Below, piece by piece: positions 4,409-5,169 of a DNA stretch of 5,169 nucleotides; the first letter of the stretch is position 1; every line of letters starts with the position of its first letter. The notes under the pieces are model-generated. The model ran no database searches, was not told the origin of the DNA, and saw nothing but the letters and a program-made list of their open reading frames with translations. This DNA comes from Alphaproteobacteria bacterium (GTDB taxonomy: Bacteria > Pseudomonadota > Alphaproteobacteria > UBA2136 > JALTLI01), in NCBI GenBank assembly GCA_027005635.1, contig JALTLI010000085.1, positions 1 to 5,169 of the forward strand. The letters run 5' to 3'. Both the position numbers and the translations under genes were made by a program.

Positions 4409-4735
4409 TTAATTCTTCCTTGGGAAAAAATAAATGTTTGGCGCTAAAAGGAACCCAATACCACCACTTATAGATAGTACTAGATACATATTTATTAAGG
4501 TAAATGGTACATTCATACGCATACAAAAAAATGATGCTAAGCCAATACCAACAAACATTCCATAAATATTTATATGAAGTGCATCCTTTCTTTTACCTAA
4601 ATAGAGACTAAGAATAAAAGAAATACTAGCACACAATACTGCAAATAAACTATTTGAGAAGTTATATTTAACAGCAAAGATTACACATAAAATAAATACC
4701 ACTAAAGCTACCCAGAAATATTTAAGGTTATTCAT
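4409..4735 (-). CDS. Small four-helix membrane protein, function unknown
   Basis: I do not recognise a family. The 108-residue protein is almost entirely hydrophobic, with predicted membrane segments at roughly 6-22, 28-46, 54-71 and 77-98, a short basic loop (GKRKD, 47-51) and a basic C-terminus. I chose the ATG at 4735, which overlaps the end of the upstream gene by 8 nt and has AGGAAG 9 nt upstream. ATG codons at 4741 and 4777 are alternatives; the one at 4777 would add a very basic leader read from the other gene's charged tail. It is probably co-translated with its upstream neighbour, to which it may be distantly related (see findings). No catalytic motif is evident. Confidence 0.75.
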   Translation of the reverse strand: MNNLKYFWVALVVFILCVIFAVKYNFSNSLFAVLCASISFILSLYLGKRKDALHINIYGMFVGIGLASFFCMRMNVPFTLINMYLVLSISGGIGFLLAPNIYFFPRKN

Positions 4736-5153
4736 CTGCATTTTCTTCCTGCGCTTTTCGTTTTGCCTCTTTTTCATCTATAAGTTCCATATGAGCCTCA
4801 TAAAAACAATAAAGAAGTGTAGAAACACCAGTAATAATTGCAATTATCGAAGCATCAAGAAAAGCAACAGAATTTTTGCCAGACAACGCGAATAAAGCCC
4901 CAATAAAAAAACCAGCAATTATTGATACAACATACAAACTTTTGTTATTAGCAGCATCATAATTATCTGCAATAAATAAAAGTGCAATAATACCCAACAA
5001 TATAACTATTGAATTGGTAAAAAAATCAGAAATAAGCAAGCAAGCTATTAAATAAGAAATAGCAACAAGCCATACACCTGTTACCTTTTCTTTTTTGCTT
5101 ACATTGTTTAAGTCAAAGTTAGGGAAGCCCATTGAGCTTGATTTGATTTTCAT
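4728..5153 (-). CDS. Four-helix membrane protein with a charged C-terminal tail, function unknown
   Basis: The family is unrecognised. The protein has 141 residues: a polar N-terminus (1-23), four predicted membrane segments at about 24-42, 46-63, 72-90 and 97-118, and an acidic and basic tail (119-141, rich in Glu and Lys) that may be cytosolic and helical. A GGAG SD (complement of 5161-5164) lies 7 nt before the ATG, so the start is well supported although the window ends soon after. Its stop overlaps the start of the next membrane-protein gene by 8 nt, indicating an operon. The promoter is outside the window. Small size and lack of conserved polar residues in the helices argue against a classical transporter, but this is only an impression. 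Confidence 0.8.
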   Translation of the reverse strand: MKIKSSSMGFPNFDLNNVSKKEKVTGVWLVAISYLIACLLISDFFTNSIVILLGIIALLFIADNYDAANNKSLYVVSIIAGFFIGALFALSGKNSVAFLDASIIAIITGVSTLLYCFYEAHMELIDEKEAKRKAQEENADE

Positions 5154-5169
5154 AAGTAATCTCCAAAGG

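Noticed and set aside
4736..4777. Upstream start of the second membrane protein at ATG 4777
   Set aside because: It overlaps 50 bases of the previous gene, adds a highly charged leader that is the out-of-frame read of that gene's tail, and a better-placed SD serves ATG 4735.

Overview
The window looks like chromosome from an AT-rich alphaproteobacterium. The basis is a gatC-gatA-gatB operon transcribed divergently from ruvX/yqgF, an arrangement I associate with that class, together with an A/T-rich, A/T-ending codon bias. The lineage is an inference; no rRNA or other phylogenetic marker is present to settle it.

Layout. (1) Bases 1-605, plus strand: an isolated single-gene transcription unit. 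It has a near-consensus promoter (TTGACA/CATAAT), a strong Shine-Dalgarno sequence, a 139-residue ORF of unrecognised family, and a perfect-stem terminator. (2) Bases 631-3846, minus strand: gatC, gatA and gatB, which encode the three subunits of the tRNA-dependent amidotransferase. gatC and gatA are 10 nt apart, and gatA and gatB overlap by one base (TAATG). (3) Bases 3840-3902: a short divergent promoter region. (4) Bases 3903-4364, plus strand: ruvX/yqgF, ending at a strong bidirectional terminator. (5) Bases 4409-5153, minus strand: two overlapping genes for small four-helix membrane proteins of unknown function. They may be diverged paralogues, and the upstream part of their transcript is outside the window.

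The unusual item is the first gene. From its start codon to its terminator the sense strand reads as an almost unbroken series of short local inverted repeats. There are about fifteen consecutive stem-loops of 5-13 bp, usually with 3-8 nt loops, several of them perfect over 9-11 bp, and many abut with no gap. The pairing often includes G-U wobbles that work only in the sense RNA. Several segments have mutually exclusive partners. I did not see anything comparable by eye in gatCAB, ruvX or the membrane-protein genes. The sequence therefore seems to carry two messages: a protein of about 16 kDa and a highly structured RNA (or a folding single-stranded DNA). I know of no described family that matches it, and this is the candidate for an undescribed system.

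How the genes work together: GatCAB converts Glu-tRNA(Gln) and/or Asp-tRNA(Asn) to the amidated forms, and RuvX matures 16S rRNA, so the central block is ordinary translation housekeeping. The flanking hairpin-rich gene and the membrane-protein pair are separated from that block by bidirectional terminators, and the sequence gives no evidence of a functional link.
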